Assembly: GCA_965261015.1 (NCBI GenBank)
Contig: CBDHCC010000002.1
Span: 1-64,000, forward strand
DNA from: CBDHCC01 sp965261015
GTDB lineage: Bacteria > Pseudomonadota > Alphaproteobacteria > Sphingomonadales > Sphingomonadaceae
Length of the DNA stretch: 64,000 nt
Direction of reading: 5' to 3'
The translations under genes and the position numbers were made by a program. Under the pieces are notes generated by a model. That model saw only the letters and a list, made by a program, of their open reading frames with translations. It searched no databases and was not told the origin of the DNA. Shown here in pieces: positions 43,305-55,057 of the stretch; the first letter of the stretch is position 1; each line of letters opens with the position of its first letter.

Positions 43305-43529
43305 ATGTCTCGTGATTGGGCGCAAAAAGCGAAGGGGATCCTCCGGGCCGAGATGGGCCGGAGGTCGCTGACCTATGCCGGATTGAAGGAGAAGCTGGAG
43401 GCCCTGGACGTGAAGGAGACGGAGAACAGCCTTCGTAACAAGTTCTCTCGCGCCTCCTTCACCGCCGGGTTCTTCCTGGCTTGCCTGGCTGCGATGGAGG
43501 TGAAAAGGCTTCACCTCGACGAAGAATAG
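43305..43529 (+). CDS. DUF6471-like small protein
   Basis: A 74-residue protein reading DWAQKAKGILRAEMGRRSLT and then LRNKFSRASFTAGFFLACLA, the DUF6471 pattern, which resembles a minimal helix-turn-helix domain. A DNA-binding role is plausible but unproven. It is divergent from the outer transposase. Confidence 0.8.
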   Translation: MSRDWAQKAKGILRAEMGRRSLTYAGLKEKLEALDVKETENSLRNKFSRASFTAGFFLACLAAMEVKRLHLDEE

Positions 43530-43628
43530 GGATCGACTCCGCAAACGAATCGATCTAATACGCTGTTGTCATGTGGGCGAAATACCACATAGCACAGACC
43601 TCCTTCCTCCGAGCTAGGGAGTTGGTTA

Positions 43629-43662
43629 GAGCCCGCGTCTGGGTGCAACCGGACGCGGGCTC
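43629..43662. terminator. Strong hairpin between convergent genes
   Basis: GAGCCCGCGTC (43629-43639) and GACGCGGGCTC (43652-43662) form a perfect 11-bp stem with a 12-base loop. It sits in the 240-bp gap between the ends of the DUF6471-like gene and the leftward 188-residue gene, so a bidirectional terminator is likely; the following CGTTTTG is a short T-run. Confidence 0.6.
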
Positions 43663-43769
43663 GACTCGTTTTGAGCCGATCCAGAGCCTCTACGCGTCCG
43701 CTACATGAGCGGTCAAGCCTATATTGCTGTCTGACGAGCTTTTTCTCACCGTCAATTAAACTGACATTG

Positions 43770-44336
43770 TTACTCAACTTGTTTGCTTCGTGACTTTCTC
43801 TTCCAGTGAGCCCGTCCGTTGCTACTCTCATCCACCTCGATCCAATCCACGTGCTCTGCACTGACCCAGCGTTGCGGGTATTGTCCGTCCCGATAGACGA
43901 CCTTGGTGTCTCGATGTCCTCTCAAGCCGGCATTCACCGCGTTTCGCAAGGCGGTAAACTGCTGTTCCGTCACGTCCATCAGGCCCTGCCGCACGACGAC
44001 CTCTTCCACGATGTCCCGGACCGTCAGGGGCTTTTCCGCGTCTCGCAGCGTCTCCAGGGCAAGGCGCGTGGCATGGCCCATCTTCGTGGGAGCCTTGTGC
44101 ACATTGGGCACCACGGGCTTGGGACCATCCTCTGGCGTCCACTCGGGATCGACATTTTTGAGGATGGCCGAAAGGTGGCCGACCAGCTCGTGCAGGTCGC
44201 GGGCCTTGTTACGGAGGCTCGAAAGCGTGGCTGCCAAGAACTCAACGCGTGCGACTTCGGCCTCGGTGAGCTGGAGTTCGCCAAGCGTCGCGGCGAGCTT
44301 CTGTTCAAGCCCATATTTGAAGTTCGTCCTACCCAT
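43770..44336 (-). CDS. 188-residue protein of unknown function (transposon cargo)
   Basis: Soluble protein. Residues about 15-65 are predicted coiled-coil or helical (EQKLAATLGELQLTEAEVAR). The middle (LETLRDAEKPLTVRDIVEEVV) has the pattern of a winged-helix domain that starts with a helix primed by TVRDI. The tail is basic. The gene starts 46 bp inside the right inverted repeat, so its promoter must lie at or beyond the transposon end. A DNA-binding role is possible. Confidence 0.75.
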   Translation of the reverse strand: MGRTNFKYGLEQKLAATLGELQLTEAEVARVEFLAATLSSLRNKARDLHELVGHLSAILKNVDPEWTPEDGPKPVVPNVHKAPTKMGHATRLALETLRDAEKPLTVRDIVEEVVVRQGLMDVTEQQFTALRNAVNAGLRGHRDTKVVYRDGQYPQRWVSAEHVDWIEVDESSNGRAHWKRKSRSKQVE

Positions 44337-44526
44337 GGCGCTTAGGGTAGGTTGACCGCCGTTCAGGCGTCGAGTGGGGTATTGGTGCGTTTGCTACCTA
44401 ATACCGCAGCTTCTCTCATCCTTTGGCCGGTCCGGCGCTTCGGTGCTCGGCTGCATTCGAGGCGTCGGTCCTTTGACATCCGCCCTCCCGACCGCTTGAA
44501 CGGTTCGACAGAGGGAGAACATCGCG

Positions 44527-46569
44527 ATGTTGAAGGTGTACCTTAGCCTGATCGCCACCGGAGCCGCCGCCATTGCCATGACACCAGCCACATCGCAGAC
44601 CCGACCCGCAGCGACCGCCGCGCCTCTCCCTGCGGCGGCACTGATCCCGCGCGAGGCGCTGTTCGGCAATCCGACCAAGGCCGGCGGCCAGCTGAGTCCC
44701 GATGGCAAATGGATCAGTTGGCTGGCACCGCTGGATGGGGTGCTGAACGTCTGGATCGCGCCTGTCGCGACCCCGACGCAGGGCCGTTCGATCACCAGCT
44801 CCACGGATCGCCCGATCCGCCAGGCGTTCTGGTCGCCGGACAGCCGTTCGGTGCTCTACGTTCAGGACAAGGCTGGGGACGAAAACTTCCTGCTCTACGG
44901 GGTGGACATCGACAGCGGGCAGGAACGCACACTGACGCCGTTCGAGAACACGCGGGTCCAGATCGTCGGTGCCTCGACCCTGCAAAAGGACAAGCTGCTC
45001 GTCGGACTGAACAACCGCGACGCACGGTTCCACGATGTCCACAGTCTGGACCTGAACACCGGTGAACTGACGGAGGTGCTCCGCAACGACAGCTATGCCG
45101 GGTTCCTCGCAGACAACAATCTGAAGTTGCGGATGGCGGTGCGCCCGAACGCCGGCGGCGGAACGGACTTCTTTCGGATCGCCGAGAATAAGGTGGAGGA
45201 CAAGCCGTTCGCATCGACCACTCTGGCCGACGCGCTCACCACCTCTCCCGCCGGATACACGACGGACGGCAAGACGCTCTATTGGATCGACAGTCGCGAT
45301 CGGAACACCGCCGCCTTGATCGCGGAGGACACAGCGAGCGGAGAACGCCGCGTCGTCGCCGAGAGCGATAAGGCGGACATCGGCGGCACATTGCGCGACC
45401 CGGTGACCGGTGTGGTCGAAGCGTGGTCGGTCAATTACCTGAAGCCGGAATGGATCGCGTCGGACCCGGACATCGCCAAGTCGCTCGACCTCCTGCGCGA
45501 TCGGCTGGAGGGCGAGTTCGTGGTGCAGTCTCGCACCGATGCCGACGACCTGTGGCTGATCGGGAACGATCCGGTCACCGCACCGGCCCGCACCTGGCTG
45601 TTCGACCGCACCACCAACGCGCTGACGCCTCTCTACACGACCCGACCCGAGCTGGAAGGTGCGCCCCTGCAGCCGGTTCGGCCTTTGGAGATCCGATCCC
45701 GCGACGGTTTGACTCTGCCCAGTTACCTGACGCTTCCTCCCGGCAGTGACAGCGACGGCGACGGGCGACCCGACCAGCCGATGCCGACGGTTCTGCTGGT
45801 CCATGGGGGTCCCTGGGCGCGCGACACCTATGGCTACAACGCGACCCATCAGTGGCTGGCGAACCGCGGCTATGCCGTGCTGTCCACCAACTTCCGAGGC
45901 TCGACCGGTTTCGGCAAGGAGTTCATAGAGGCCGGCAACTTGGAGTGGGGCGCCAAGATGCAGGACGACCTGGCGGACGCCGCGGCCTGGGCCGTCGCCG
46001 AAGGGGTGGCGCAGCCGGACCGGATCGCCATCATGGGCGGCAGCTATGGCGGCTACGCCACCTTGGCCGGTCTGGCTTTCACGCCCGACCGCTATGCCTG
46101 CGGCGTCGACATCGTCGGGCCGTCGAACCTGGAGACGCTGCTCAAGACCATTCCGGCCTATTGGGAGCCGATCGTGCGCCAGTTCCACGACCGGATGGGT
46201 GATCCGAACACACCGGAGGGTCTGGCGCTCCTCAAGGCTCGCTCGCCTCTGTACAAGGCCGGAGACATCCAGCGTCCGCTTCTGATCGGCCAAGGGGCGA
46301 ACGATCCGCGGGTGAACAAAGCGGAGTCCGACCAGATCGTGGACGCGATGAAGGCAAAGGGGATTCCGGTCACCTACGTCCTGTTCCCGGACGAAGGCCA
46401 CGGCTTCGCCAAGCCGCAGAACAACATCGCGTTCAACGCGGTGGCGGAGAATTTCCTATCGACCTGCCTCGGCGGGCGCGCAGAGCCGGTCGGCGGGGCG
46501 CTGACATCGTCGACCGGCCAAGTTCTGGCCGGTGCCGATTACGTGCAGGGCGTCAGCCAGGCGAACTGA
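44527..46569 (+). CDS. S9-family prolyl oligopeptidase-like serine peptidase
   Basis: A 680-residue exported peptidase (signal ends near ATSQT). An N-terminal seven-bladed propeller (FWSPDSRSVLYVQD, VDIDSGQERTLTPF) is followed by the alpha/beta-hydrolase domain. Catalytic residues are Ser506 in GGSYGGYA, Asp593 in GANDPRVN and His625 in DEGHGFAKP. Likely an acylaminoacyl or dipeptidyl peptidase of the periplasm. Its 3' end overlaps the convergent DsbD-like gene by 17 bases. Confidence 0.94.
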   Translation: MLKVYLSLIATGAAAIAMTPATSQTRPAATAAPLPAAALIPREALFGNPTKAGGQLSPDGKWISWLAPLDGVLNVWIAPVATPTQGRSITSSTDRPIRQAFWSPDSRSVLYVQDKAGDENFLLYGVDIDSGQERTLTPFENTRVQIVGASTLQKDKLLVGLNNRDARFHDVHSLDLNTGELTEVLRNDSYAGFLADNNLKLRMAVRPNAGGGTDFFRIAENKVEDKPFASTTLADALTTSPAGYTTDGKTLYWIDSRDRNTAALIAEDTASGERRVVAESDKADIGGTLRDPVTGVVEAWSVNYLKPEWIASDPDIAKSLDLLRDRLEGEFVVQSRTDADDLWLIGNDPVTAPARTWLFDRTTNALTPLYTTRPELEGAPLQPVRPLEIRSRDGLTLPSYLTLPPGSDSDGDGRPDQPMPTVLLVHGGPWARDTYGYNATHQWLANRGYAVLSTNFRGSTGFGKEFIEAGNLEWGAKMQDDLADAAAWAVAEGVAQPDRIAIMGGSYGGYATLAGLAFTPDRYACGVDIVGPSNLETLLKTIPAYWEPIVRQFHDRMGDPNTPEGLALLKARSPLYKAGDIQRPLLIGQGANDPRVNKAESDQIVDAMKAKGIPVTYVLFPDEGHGFAKPQNNIAFNAVAENFLSTCLGGRAEPVGGALTSSTGQVLAGADYVQGVSQAN

Positions 46570-48649
46570 TCGGGCGAGCGCTCTCCTCCGCCTGCCTGAT
46601 CAACCGGGCGGAGGACAGCACCTGGGGCAGGAGCTCGACCTGCCCACCGGATGACGCCCAGAGATACAGGGGGACACCGGCCCGGCCATAGCGCTCGATG
46701 GTACGTCCCAGCTCCGGGTCGCCGTCGGTCCAGTCCCCTTCCAGGACGACCACCCCCGCCTGTCGAAAGGCACGGCGGGTGGCGGCGGTGTTGATCGCCG
46801 TCGCCTCGTTGACCTTGCAGGTCAGGCACCAGTCGGCCGTGAAATAGGCGAACACCGGTCGCCCGGTGGCGCGCGCCGCCGCGAAGCGGGCCTCGTTGAA
46901 GGGTCGAGCGTCCAGTGCCGCGGCGGTTCGGCTCTCCGGCGGGCGGGCCACCACGGGGAGCACAAAGGCAGCGGCCAAGGCGACCGTGATCGTTGCCAGG
47001 GCGGCCGCGACGCCGGCGCGCCCCTGCCGCTGTCGGTGGCCGACGATCGCCAGCACGGCAAGGATCACGAGGCCCGTACCGGCCATCAGGATCAATCCGG
47101 CCCAGCCCGCTTGACGCCAGACGACCCAGGCCAGTGCCGCGGCGGTGAGCGCCATGGGCACGGCGAGGCCGCGCTTCAGCGTCTCCATCCAAGGTCCCGG
47201 GCGCGGCAGGCGCTTTCGGACGGCCGGAAGGAAACCCAAGGCGAGGAACGGCAAGGCCAACCCGAGGCCCAGGCCGCCGAAGATGGCGAGCGCGCTCGCC
47301 GCCGGCAGCACCAGCGCCGCCCCGAGTGCTGCCGCCATGAAGGGTCCCGTGCACGGCGTGGCGACGAACGCGGCGAGCGCTCCGGTGGCGAGGCTGCCCG
47401 CCAGCCCCTCGCGTTCGGCAACTCGCCCGCCGCCGGTGATTGCCGGCACTTCAAACAGGCCCGCCAGGTTCGCAGCGATGCCGAGCGTCACGAAGAACAG
47501 CAGCGCCAGGGTGCGGGGATCCTGCAGCTGAAACGCCCAGCCGACCTGTGCCCCGCCCGCGCGCAGGAGCAGCAGGACACCGCCCAGCCCAAGGCTGACC
47601 GCGACCGCGCCGACAGCGTAGGCGACCGCTTCTCCCCGCGCCCGATCACCGCCGGAGCGGGCCAGGGCGAGCGCCTTCAGGCTGAGGATTGGGAAGACGC
47701 ACGGCATGACGTTCAACAGCACGCCGCCAGCCAGGGCGAGGAGAAAGGCCAGCCAGGCGGACGGAGCTTGGCGCTCTCTGACGGGCGTGCCCCCGGCCGG
47801 CACCGGACCGGACACCGCCGTGAGCGACAGGCCACGCCCGGGCCCCAGCCTCAGCACGGCCTGGAACGGCCCCGAGGCGGCCGGTCCGGCCTTCGTCGTC
47901 ACGATCAGCCGATCCGGGGTGCGCCGCAGCAGCTGCTCCGCACCGGCGTCGAGCACGTCCGTCCGGTCGGCGAACAGGTGCGGTTCGGCCAGTGCGATGT
48001 CGCGCGGCAGAGGGATGGCGACGGCGATCTCGTCTCGCTGTCGGCTCCAGGTCGCATCCGCGGTGAGTGGACGGGGCAAAGCGGCGCGCCAACGGTCGAA
48101 CCGTGCGCGCTCGACAGTTTCGATGGTGCCGCGCCCGACCGTCAAAGTCAGTCGCAGCCGGTCGGACTGCGGCACACAAATCTCGTCGGTGCAGGCGAGC
48201 CAGCGCGCATCGACCGCGATCGGCACCTCCGTACCGGCGGGTAGCGACGCCGGGATCGTCAGCGGCACAAGCGCGGCATAGGCGCGCTCGAACACGTGAT
48301 TGGCCAAGCCGCCGATCCGCAACAGATCGGGCACCGGCAGGCGCGGCGTGCCCACCGAGACACCGGAAGGCAGGCTCCATGAGAGCGCCATCGGCAAGCC
48401 CGCTTCTCCCGGATTGGTCCAGTAGCCGTGCCAACCCGGGCGCGGCCGAAACGCCAGCGCCAGTGTCACGGTGGTGCCAGCGGCAGGCCGAAGCGTTTCG
48501 GCCTCCAGTGTCGCGGGCACCGAAAGCGCGCCCGGCCCGACCATTTGCGCCTCGGCCGGTCGAGCGAGCAGCGCGAGCAGCGCCAGCAGCAGCGATGCGC
48601 AGGCCAGCGTAATCGATCGGTCGTTGAAGCGGAGAGGGAGAGCGGGCAT
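46553..48649 (-). CDS. DsbD-family protein-disulfide reductase
   Basis: A 698-residue inner-membrane protein. After a signal peptide, residues about 30-290 form a periplasmic DsbD-N/ScsB-like domain with a Cys pair (WLACTDEICVP). Eight hydrophobic helices follow with NVMPCVFPILSLKAL and VATPCTGPFMAAAL, the paired membrane cysteines. The C-terminal thioredoxin domain ends with the CxxC site WCLTCKVNE. It carries electrons from the cytoplasm to periplasmic partners. Confidence 0.93.
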   Translation of the reverse strand: MPALPLRFNDRSITLACASLLLALLALLARPAEAQMVGPGALSVPATLEAETLRPAAGTTVTLALAFRPRPGWHGYWTNPGEAGLPMALSWSLPSGVSVGTPRLPVPDLLRIGGLANHVFERAYAALVPLTIPASLPAGTEVPIAVDARWLACTDEICVPQSDRLRLTLTVGRGTIETVERARFDRWRAALPRPLTADATWSRQRDEIAVAIPLPRDIALAEPHLFADRTDVLDAGAEQLLRRTPDRLIVTTKAGPAASGPFQAVLRLGPGRGLSLTAVSGPVPAGGTPVRERQAPSAWLAFLLALAGGVLLNVMPCVFPILSLKALALARSGGDRARGEAVAYAVGAVAVSLGLGGVLLLLRAGGAQVGWAFQLQDPRTLALLFFVTLGIAANLAGLFEVPAITGGGRVAEREGLAGSLATGALAAFVATPCTGPFMAAALGAALVLPAASALAIFGGLGLGLALPFLALGFLPAVRKRLPRPGPWMETLKRGLAVPMALTAAALAWVVWRQAGWAGLILMAGTGLVILAVLAIVGHRQRQGRAGVAAALATITVALAAAFVLPVVARPPESRTAAALDARPFNEARFAAARATGRPVFAYFTADWCLTCKVNEATAINTAATRRAFRQAGVVVLEGDWTDGDPELGRTIERYGRAGVPLYLWASSGGQVELLPQVLSSARLIRQAEESARPISSPG

Positions 48650-48710
48650 GGACCCCTAGATGCGCATGCCACGGCTGTCTGACCAGCCGTGCGGTTCGGA
48701 GACCCCCCTG

Positions 48711-50360
48711 ATGCCACAGACCCGCCGGTTCCTCGCCCTCTTCGCGACGATTTTCGCCGCGACGCCGCTGTCCGCTCAGCCGAGCCCTCCTCCGAGCCCG
48801 GTCGCGACGCCGAAACTGATCGTGGTGATCTCAGTCGACCAGTTCTCCGCCGACCTGTTCGCGGAATACCGCGCCAGCTTCACCGGTGGCTTCAAGCGCT
48901 TGCTGGCGGGCGCGGTGTTCCCGTCCGCCTATCAGGGACACGCGGCGACGGAAACCTGCCCGGGCCACTCCACCATCCTGACCGGCAGCCATCCGGCGCG
49001 CACCGGCATCATCGCCAACAACTGGTTCGACCAGCGGGTCGGCCGTGAGAACAAGCGGGTCTATTGCGCTGAGGACCCGACGATTGCCAATGAGGCGGAC
49101 CCGTCCGGCTACACCGCGTCCGCCCAATATCTGCTGATGCCCACTTTTGGCGAGCGGCTGCGCGCGGCAAACCCCGCCAGCCGCACGGTGGCGGTCGCGG
49201 GCAAAGACCGCGCGGCCCTGATGATGGCGGGCCGCACAGCGCGGGAGGTCTACTGGCAGACGCCCACCGGCTTTGCGACACTGGCGGGCGGCACCCTGCC
49301 CCCGACGGTGGACGCCGCCAACACGGCTCTGCGTGCCAGGCTGGCAATGGCTCAGCCACCGATGCCGCTACCGCCCGTATGCGAGGCGCGCTCTCGGCCG
49401 GTGCCGGCCGGGTCGGTGACCGTCGGGACCGGACAGTTCGCACGCGAGGCCGGCGACGCGGCGGCGTTCCGCATATCGCCCGAGAGTGACGCCGCCACCC
49501 TGGCGCTGGCCGCGGCGATGGTGCGCGACACGGGGCTGGGGCGTGGGGCGGGCACGGACGTGCTGATCGTGGGCGCTTCCGCCACCGATTATGTCGGCCA
49601 CGCCTATGGCACGCAGGGGGCGGAGATGTGCGGGCAGCTGATGGCGCTCGACCGCTCGCTCGACGGGTTCTTCCGCTATCTGGACTCCACGGGCGTCCCC
49701 TACGCCGTGACGCTGACGGCCGACCATGGCGGCCTGGACCTGCCGGAGCGCGCGGACGAGCAGGCAATGCCGTTGGCCACGCGGGTCACGTCGGATATCA
49801 AGGCGCTCAACGCGCAATTGGCACGCGAACTGGCGCTGCCGGCTGACACGCCCGTGCTGCTGGCGGACGGACCGTTCGGCGATTTCTACATCAGCGAGGC
49901 CCTGCCCTCGGCGGTCCGGGCCCGCGCGCTGGAGCGGGCGCGCGCCCTGTTCACGGATGATCCGCAGGTGGAGGTGGTGTTCACGAAGGCGGAACTGAGC
50001 GCGCTGCCGATCCCGTCCGGCTCGGAGCGGGAGTGGTCCTTGGCTGAACGCGCGCGCGCATCCTTCCACCCGGACCGGTCGGGCGATCTCGTCGTGCTGT
50101 TGAAGCCGCAGGTGACGCCGATCGCGACGCCGGCGAAGGGCTATGTGGCGACGCATGGCAGCCCCTGGGATTACGACCGCCGCGTGCCGCTGCTGTTGTG
50201 GCAGAAGGGGCGCGTCGGCTTCGAACAGCCCCAGCCGGTGGGGACAGTGGACATCCTGCCGACGCTGGCGGCACTGGTGGGACTGGAGGTCGCCGCTCCG
50301 GCGATCGACGGGCGGTGCCTGGACCTGGAACCTGGGGTGGGGAGCACGTGTGGGGGGTGA
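48711..50360 (+). CDS. phoK: PhoK-like alkaline phosphatase
   Basis: A 549-residue exported phosphatase (signal MPQTRRFLALFATIFAATPL). It matches the Sphingomonas PhoK/PafA group: VVISVDQFSADLF with a metal-ligand Asp, nucleophile Thr82 in ATETCPGHST, NNWFD, TADHGGLD and THGSPWDYDRRVP with later metal ligands. The usual length is about 560. It hydrolyses phosphomonoesters in the periplasm or outside. Start ATG 48711 gives a clean signal peptide. Confidence 0.92.
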   Translation: MPQTRRFLALFATIFAATPLSAQPSPPPSPVATPKLIVVISVDQFSADLFAEYRASFTGGFKRLLAGAVFPSAYQGHAATETCPGHSTILTGSHPARTGIIANNWFDQRVGRENKRVYCAEDPTIANEADPSGYTASAQYLLMPTFGERLRAANPASRTVAVAGKDRAALMMAGRTAREVYWQTPTGFATLAGGTLPPTVDAANTALRARLAMAQPPMPLPPVCEARSRPVPAGSVTVGTGQFAREAGDAAAFRISPESDAATLALAAAMVRDTGLGRGAGTDVLIVGASATDYVGHAYGTQGAEMCGQLMALDRSLDGFFRYLDSTGVPYAVTLTADHGGLDLPERADEQAMPLATRVTSDIKALNAQLARELALPADTPVLLADGPFGDFYISEALPSAVRARALERARALFTDDPQVEVVFTKAELSALPIPSGSEREWSLAERARASFHPDRSGDLVVLLKPQVTPIATPAKGYVATHGSPWDYDRRVPLLLWQKGRVGFEQPQPVGTVDILPTLAALVGLEVAAPAIDGRCLDLEPGVGSTCGG

Positions 50361-50406
50361 ACCACCGCTTGTTCGGCTTGTCCGCTTCCGACCCAATAGC
50401 GGACGT

Positions 50407-50757
50407 TCAAGTAGTACGGCGGAAACCCGAGAACCTGCCGGTCAAGGCCGAGACTGCCGCGCATGGGATAGCCAGCACAACCAAGAAGATCAGACCAAAG
50501 GCCCACAAGGGGCCGGTCCCGTTGTTGATCAACATGATCGGAAGCTGGGTCAGTGTGAACAGCACCCCTCCAAGCCACCCATGGGTCCCCAGAAGCCGAC
50601 CGATTACGGCTGATAGGATTAGGGAAAGGGGGTATGCGACACTCCAATAAATCGGTGCGTCCCACGGTTCGAGTGTTCCCGTCATCTGGCAAAAGAGCTG
50701 CCAGAAAATTGCGCCAACGAGCAGAACCGCAGGAACCTCGACGATAAGCCTTCGCAT
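50407..50757 (-). CDS. Small multi-pass membrane protein
   Basis: A 116-residue protein with about four hydrophobic helices (VPAVLLVGAIFWQLF, YPLSLILSAVIGRLL, GGVLFTLTQLPIMLI, FGLIFLVVLAIPCAA). No family recognised. The DNA around it is lower in GC than its neighbours, and the gene stands alone between the phosphatase and the beta-helix gene. Confidence 0.65.
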   Translation of the reverse strand: MRRLIVEVPAVLLVGAIFWQLFCQMTGTLEPWDAPIYWSVAYPLSLILSAVIGRLLGTHGWLGGVLFTLTQLPIMLINNGTGPLWAFGLIFLVVLAIPCAAVSALTGRFSGFRRTT

Positions 50758-50861
50758 AGGTCGATCGTCTCACACTAACCCAAGCATGCCAACGTCTGAT
50801 TGTTCAACATCATAGGCTAGGATCGGACCGACCGCTTTCCACCCAAGAGCAGACATTCTAA

Positions 50862-51803
50862 TCACCGTCGCTCGAACGCCTTGATCCCCTTTCCCAGAGC
50901 GTTCCCCTCCAGCCGCACACCATCGCCGTCGCCCCAGTTCGCCACGAACACCGTACTCCACTCCACGGCGGGCGCGAGCGACGCCTCGTTGTTGGCCACC
51001 AGCAGGTCCGCCGGGCCGGGTTCCTCCGCATTCACCGCGACGAAGGTGGAATGGTTCTCCTTGTCCGCGCCCTGCACAAACACGTTGCCCGTGATGCGGC
51101 CCGCTCCGCCACCGGGCAGGTCGATCATGTAATTGGACCATTTGCCGCCCGCATCATCGAAGGAATTGTCCTCGATCCGCACCTTGGCCGCCCAGCTTTT
51201 AACATAATGACCGCCGCGTCCCTCCTCGAAGCGGCAATTGGTGATCGTCAGCGAAGGGATGTGGTTGAAATAGACGGAATGCGATGGCCCTCCGTTGTTG
51301 TCGCCCAGCCGAGTGAAGGTGGAGCGGGTCAGCGTCACCGCCCCCGTATCGCTACCCGACAGGATCCCCTGCTGGCTGTCGCGGAACCACACCCGCGCGA
51401 CATCCAAAGGTCCGGCTTCCAATCGGATGCCAGCCCCATTTCCGTCGTCGACCTGGATGTTCTGAAACACCAGGTCCTCGACCGTCGCGCCCGCGCCGCG
51501 CAGGACCAGTGTGGCCTTGCCCTCGCAGGCACCCCCGTCGAAGATCGCCTCGCCGCCCGTCTCTCCGCGCACGGTGATCCGTCCGGCTTCTTGCACGGCG
51601 CAATCGCGGTGACGGCCATTCGCCACGACGACCGTGCCCTCACCAGCGCCGATCGCGTCGACCGCGTCCTGCAAGGTGGCGAAGCCCTGTCCGCCGACCG
51701 CGTAGGGCGAGCGCGGGGGCTGCGATCCGGCCTGCGTCGAAAGGGAGCAGAGCGCGGCGGGAAGGACGAGGAGCAGGCGCAGACGCGCGGTGGAGATGGT
51801 CAT
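50862..51803 (-). CDS. Exported right-handed beta-helix protein
   Basis: A 313-residue protein with a signal peptide (LRLLLVLPAALCSLSTQAG). Parallel beta-helix repeats are evident: TLQDAVDAIGAGEGTVVV, ATVEDLVFQNIQV, SLTITNCRFEEG, RIEDNSFDDAGGKWSN, RITGNVFVQGADKENH, LLVANNEASL. Such folds occur in pectate lyases, alginate epimerases and adhesins; no catalytic set is evident. ATG 51803 has AGGA at suitable distance; 51812 is another possible start. Confidence 0.85.
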   Translation of the reverse strand: MTISTARLRLLLVLPAALCSLSTQAGSQPPRSPYAVGGQGFATLQDAVDAIGAGEGTVVVANGRHRDCAVQEAGRITVRGETGGEAIFDGGACEGKATLVLRGAGATVEDLVFQNIQVDDGNGAGIRLEAGPLDVARVWFRDSQQGILSGSDTGAVTLTRSTFTRLGDNNGGPSHSVYFNHIPSLTITNCRFEEGRGGHYVKSWAAKVRIEDNSFDDAGGKWSNYMIDLPGGGAGRITGNVFVQGADKENHSTFVAVNAEEPGPADLLVANNEASLAPAVEWSTVFVANWGDGDGVRLEGNALGKGIKAFERR

Positions 51804-52079
51804 GCTGACCATCCTACTCGTGCGCGCCGGCTTTCGCACCCCGGTCAGCCGGCACTGTTTCCGAACGGGACGCCTGGCGTCAGCGCGCGTCCAGGCCGAG
51901 CAGGTACAGATTCGATCCCACGGTTCACAGCGCGGCCAGAAGTTTCGCTCGACGACTCCCCAGCCAGAACGGGAGCGGACGGGGTATCCCGCCGCCACGC
52001 GCCGCGCCGGATCGCTCCGGGAGCACGACGTCCCACGGCACGGCACCGGTCCGGACGTGCGACGCCCACCGCCAAATTG

Positions 52080-52417
52080 ATTGGGTCGCGGCGCGGCTTC
52101 GGGATCGTCGGCGGTTCCGGCCGTCCACCGGCCAACCCACACCGGCACGCGGAAGCACTGGATTTCGAAACTGGCAGCGACCGCCTGCCCCGGCGTCGAG
52201 GCCAGAGTTCCCGCATCGCGCAGGGCCAGGAACACCGGAACGAACACGCCTCCGCCCCCGGTACCCGCCGCAATGGCGAGGGTCCCGCCTAACGCTCTCA
52301 CCAGCGGCAGCCGTTGCGGAAGGCGGCAGTTCGAAACCACGACGACTGCCAACGCAATTCAGCCGAACATCACTGCGCCGACCGATCCTGTCCAGATTGG
52401 CGGCGCGGCGTGACGCA

Positions 52418-52418
<1 letters not shown>
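52080..52418 (-). pseudogene. Broken membrane-protein gene after metH
   Basis: Directly after the second metH gene (ATG overlaps its TAA stop) a frame begins MRHAAPPIWTGSVGAVMFG, hits TGA at 52359-52361, then continues in the same frame with IALAVVVVSN, LVRALGGTLAIAAGTGGGG and VFVPVFLAL before losing sense. The Gly-rich stretch followed by FVP resembles ClC chloride-channel or TauE-type permeases. It looks like the decayed start of a membrane transporter. The 51804-52079 stretch holds nothing else recognisable. Confidence 0.45.
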
Positions 52419-55027
<2,609 letters not shown>

Positions 55028-55057
55028 GTCAGCCTTTGGACGGTCAAAGGAGCGGGT

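Larger units (their letters stand above)
37677..44406. mobile_element. Outer IS1595-type transposon with passenger genes (6,730 bp)
   Basis: Bounded by perfect 25-bp inverted repeats and a perfect 8-bp target duplication (CAGCTTCT at 37669-37676 and 44407-44414). An 8-bp duplication is the usual length for the IS1595 family, and the element encodes an IS1595-type transposase at 42227-43240. Other cargo: a broken RMF-like gene, tiny genes near 40.3 kb, an unresolved coding stretch, an XRE regulator, a membrane-anchored protein, a transposase-coupled small protein, a DUF6471-like protein and a 188-residue unknown. A second IS (38086-40115) has inserted into it; without that the element would be 4,692 bp. 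Assignment of the right-hand transposase to these ends is inference. Confidence 0.92.

Noticed and set aside
43606..43680. tRNA-like pattern (AGTTGGTTAGAGC with stems on both sides)
   Set aside because: The central stem is 11 bp and there is no acceptor stem, anticodon loop of normal size or T-loop; it fits a terminator hairpin better.
52397..52417. Start of a new plus-strand gene at the end of metH
   Set aside because: It lies antisense to metH and lacks any supporting signal.
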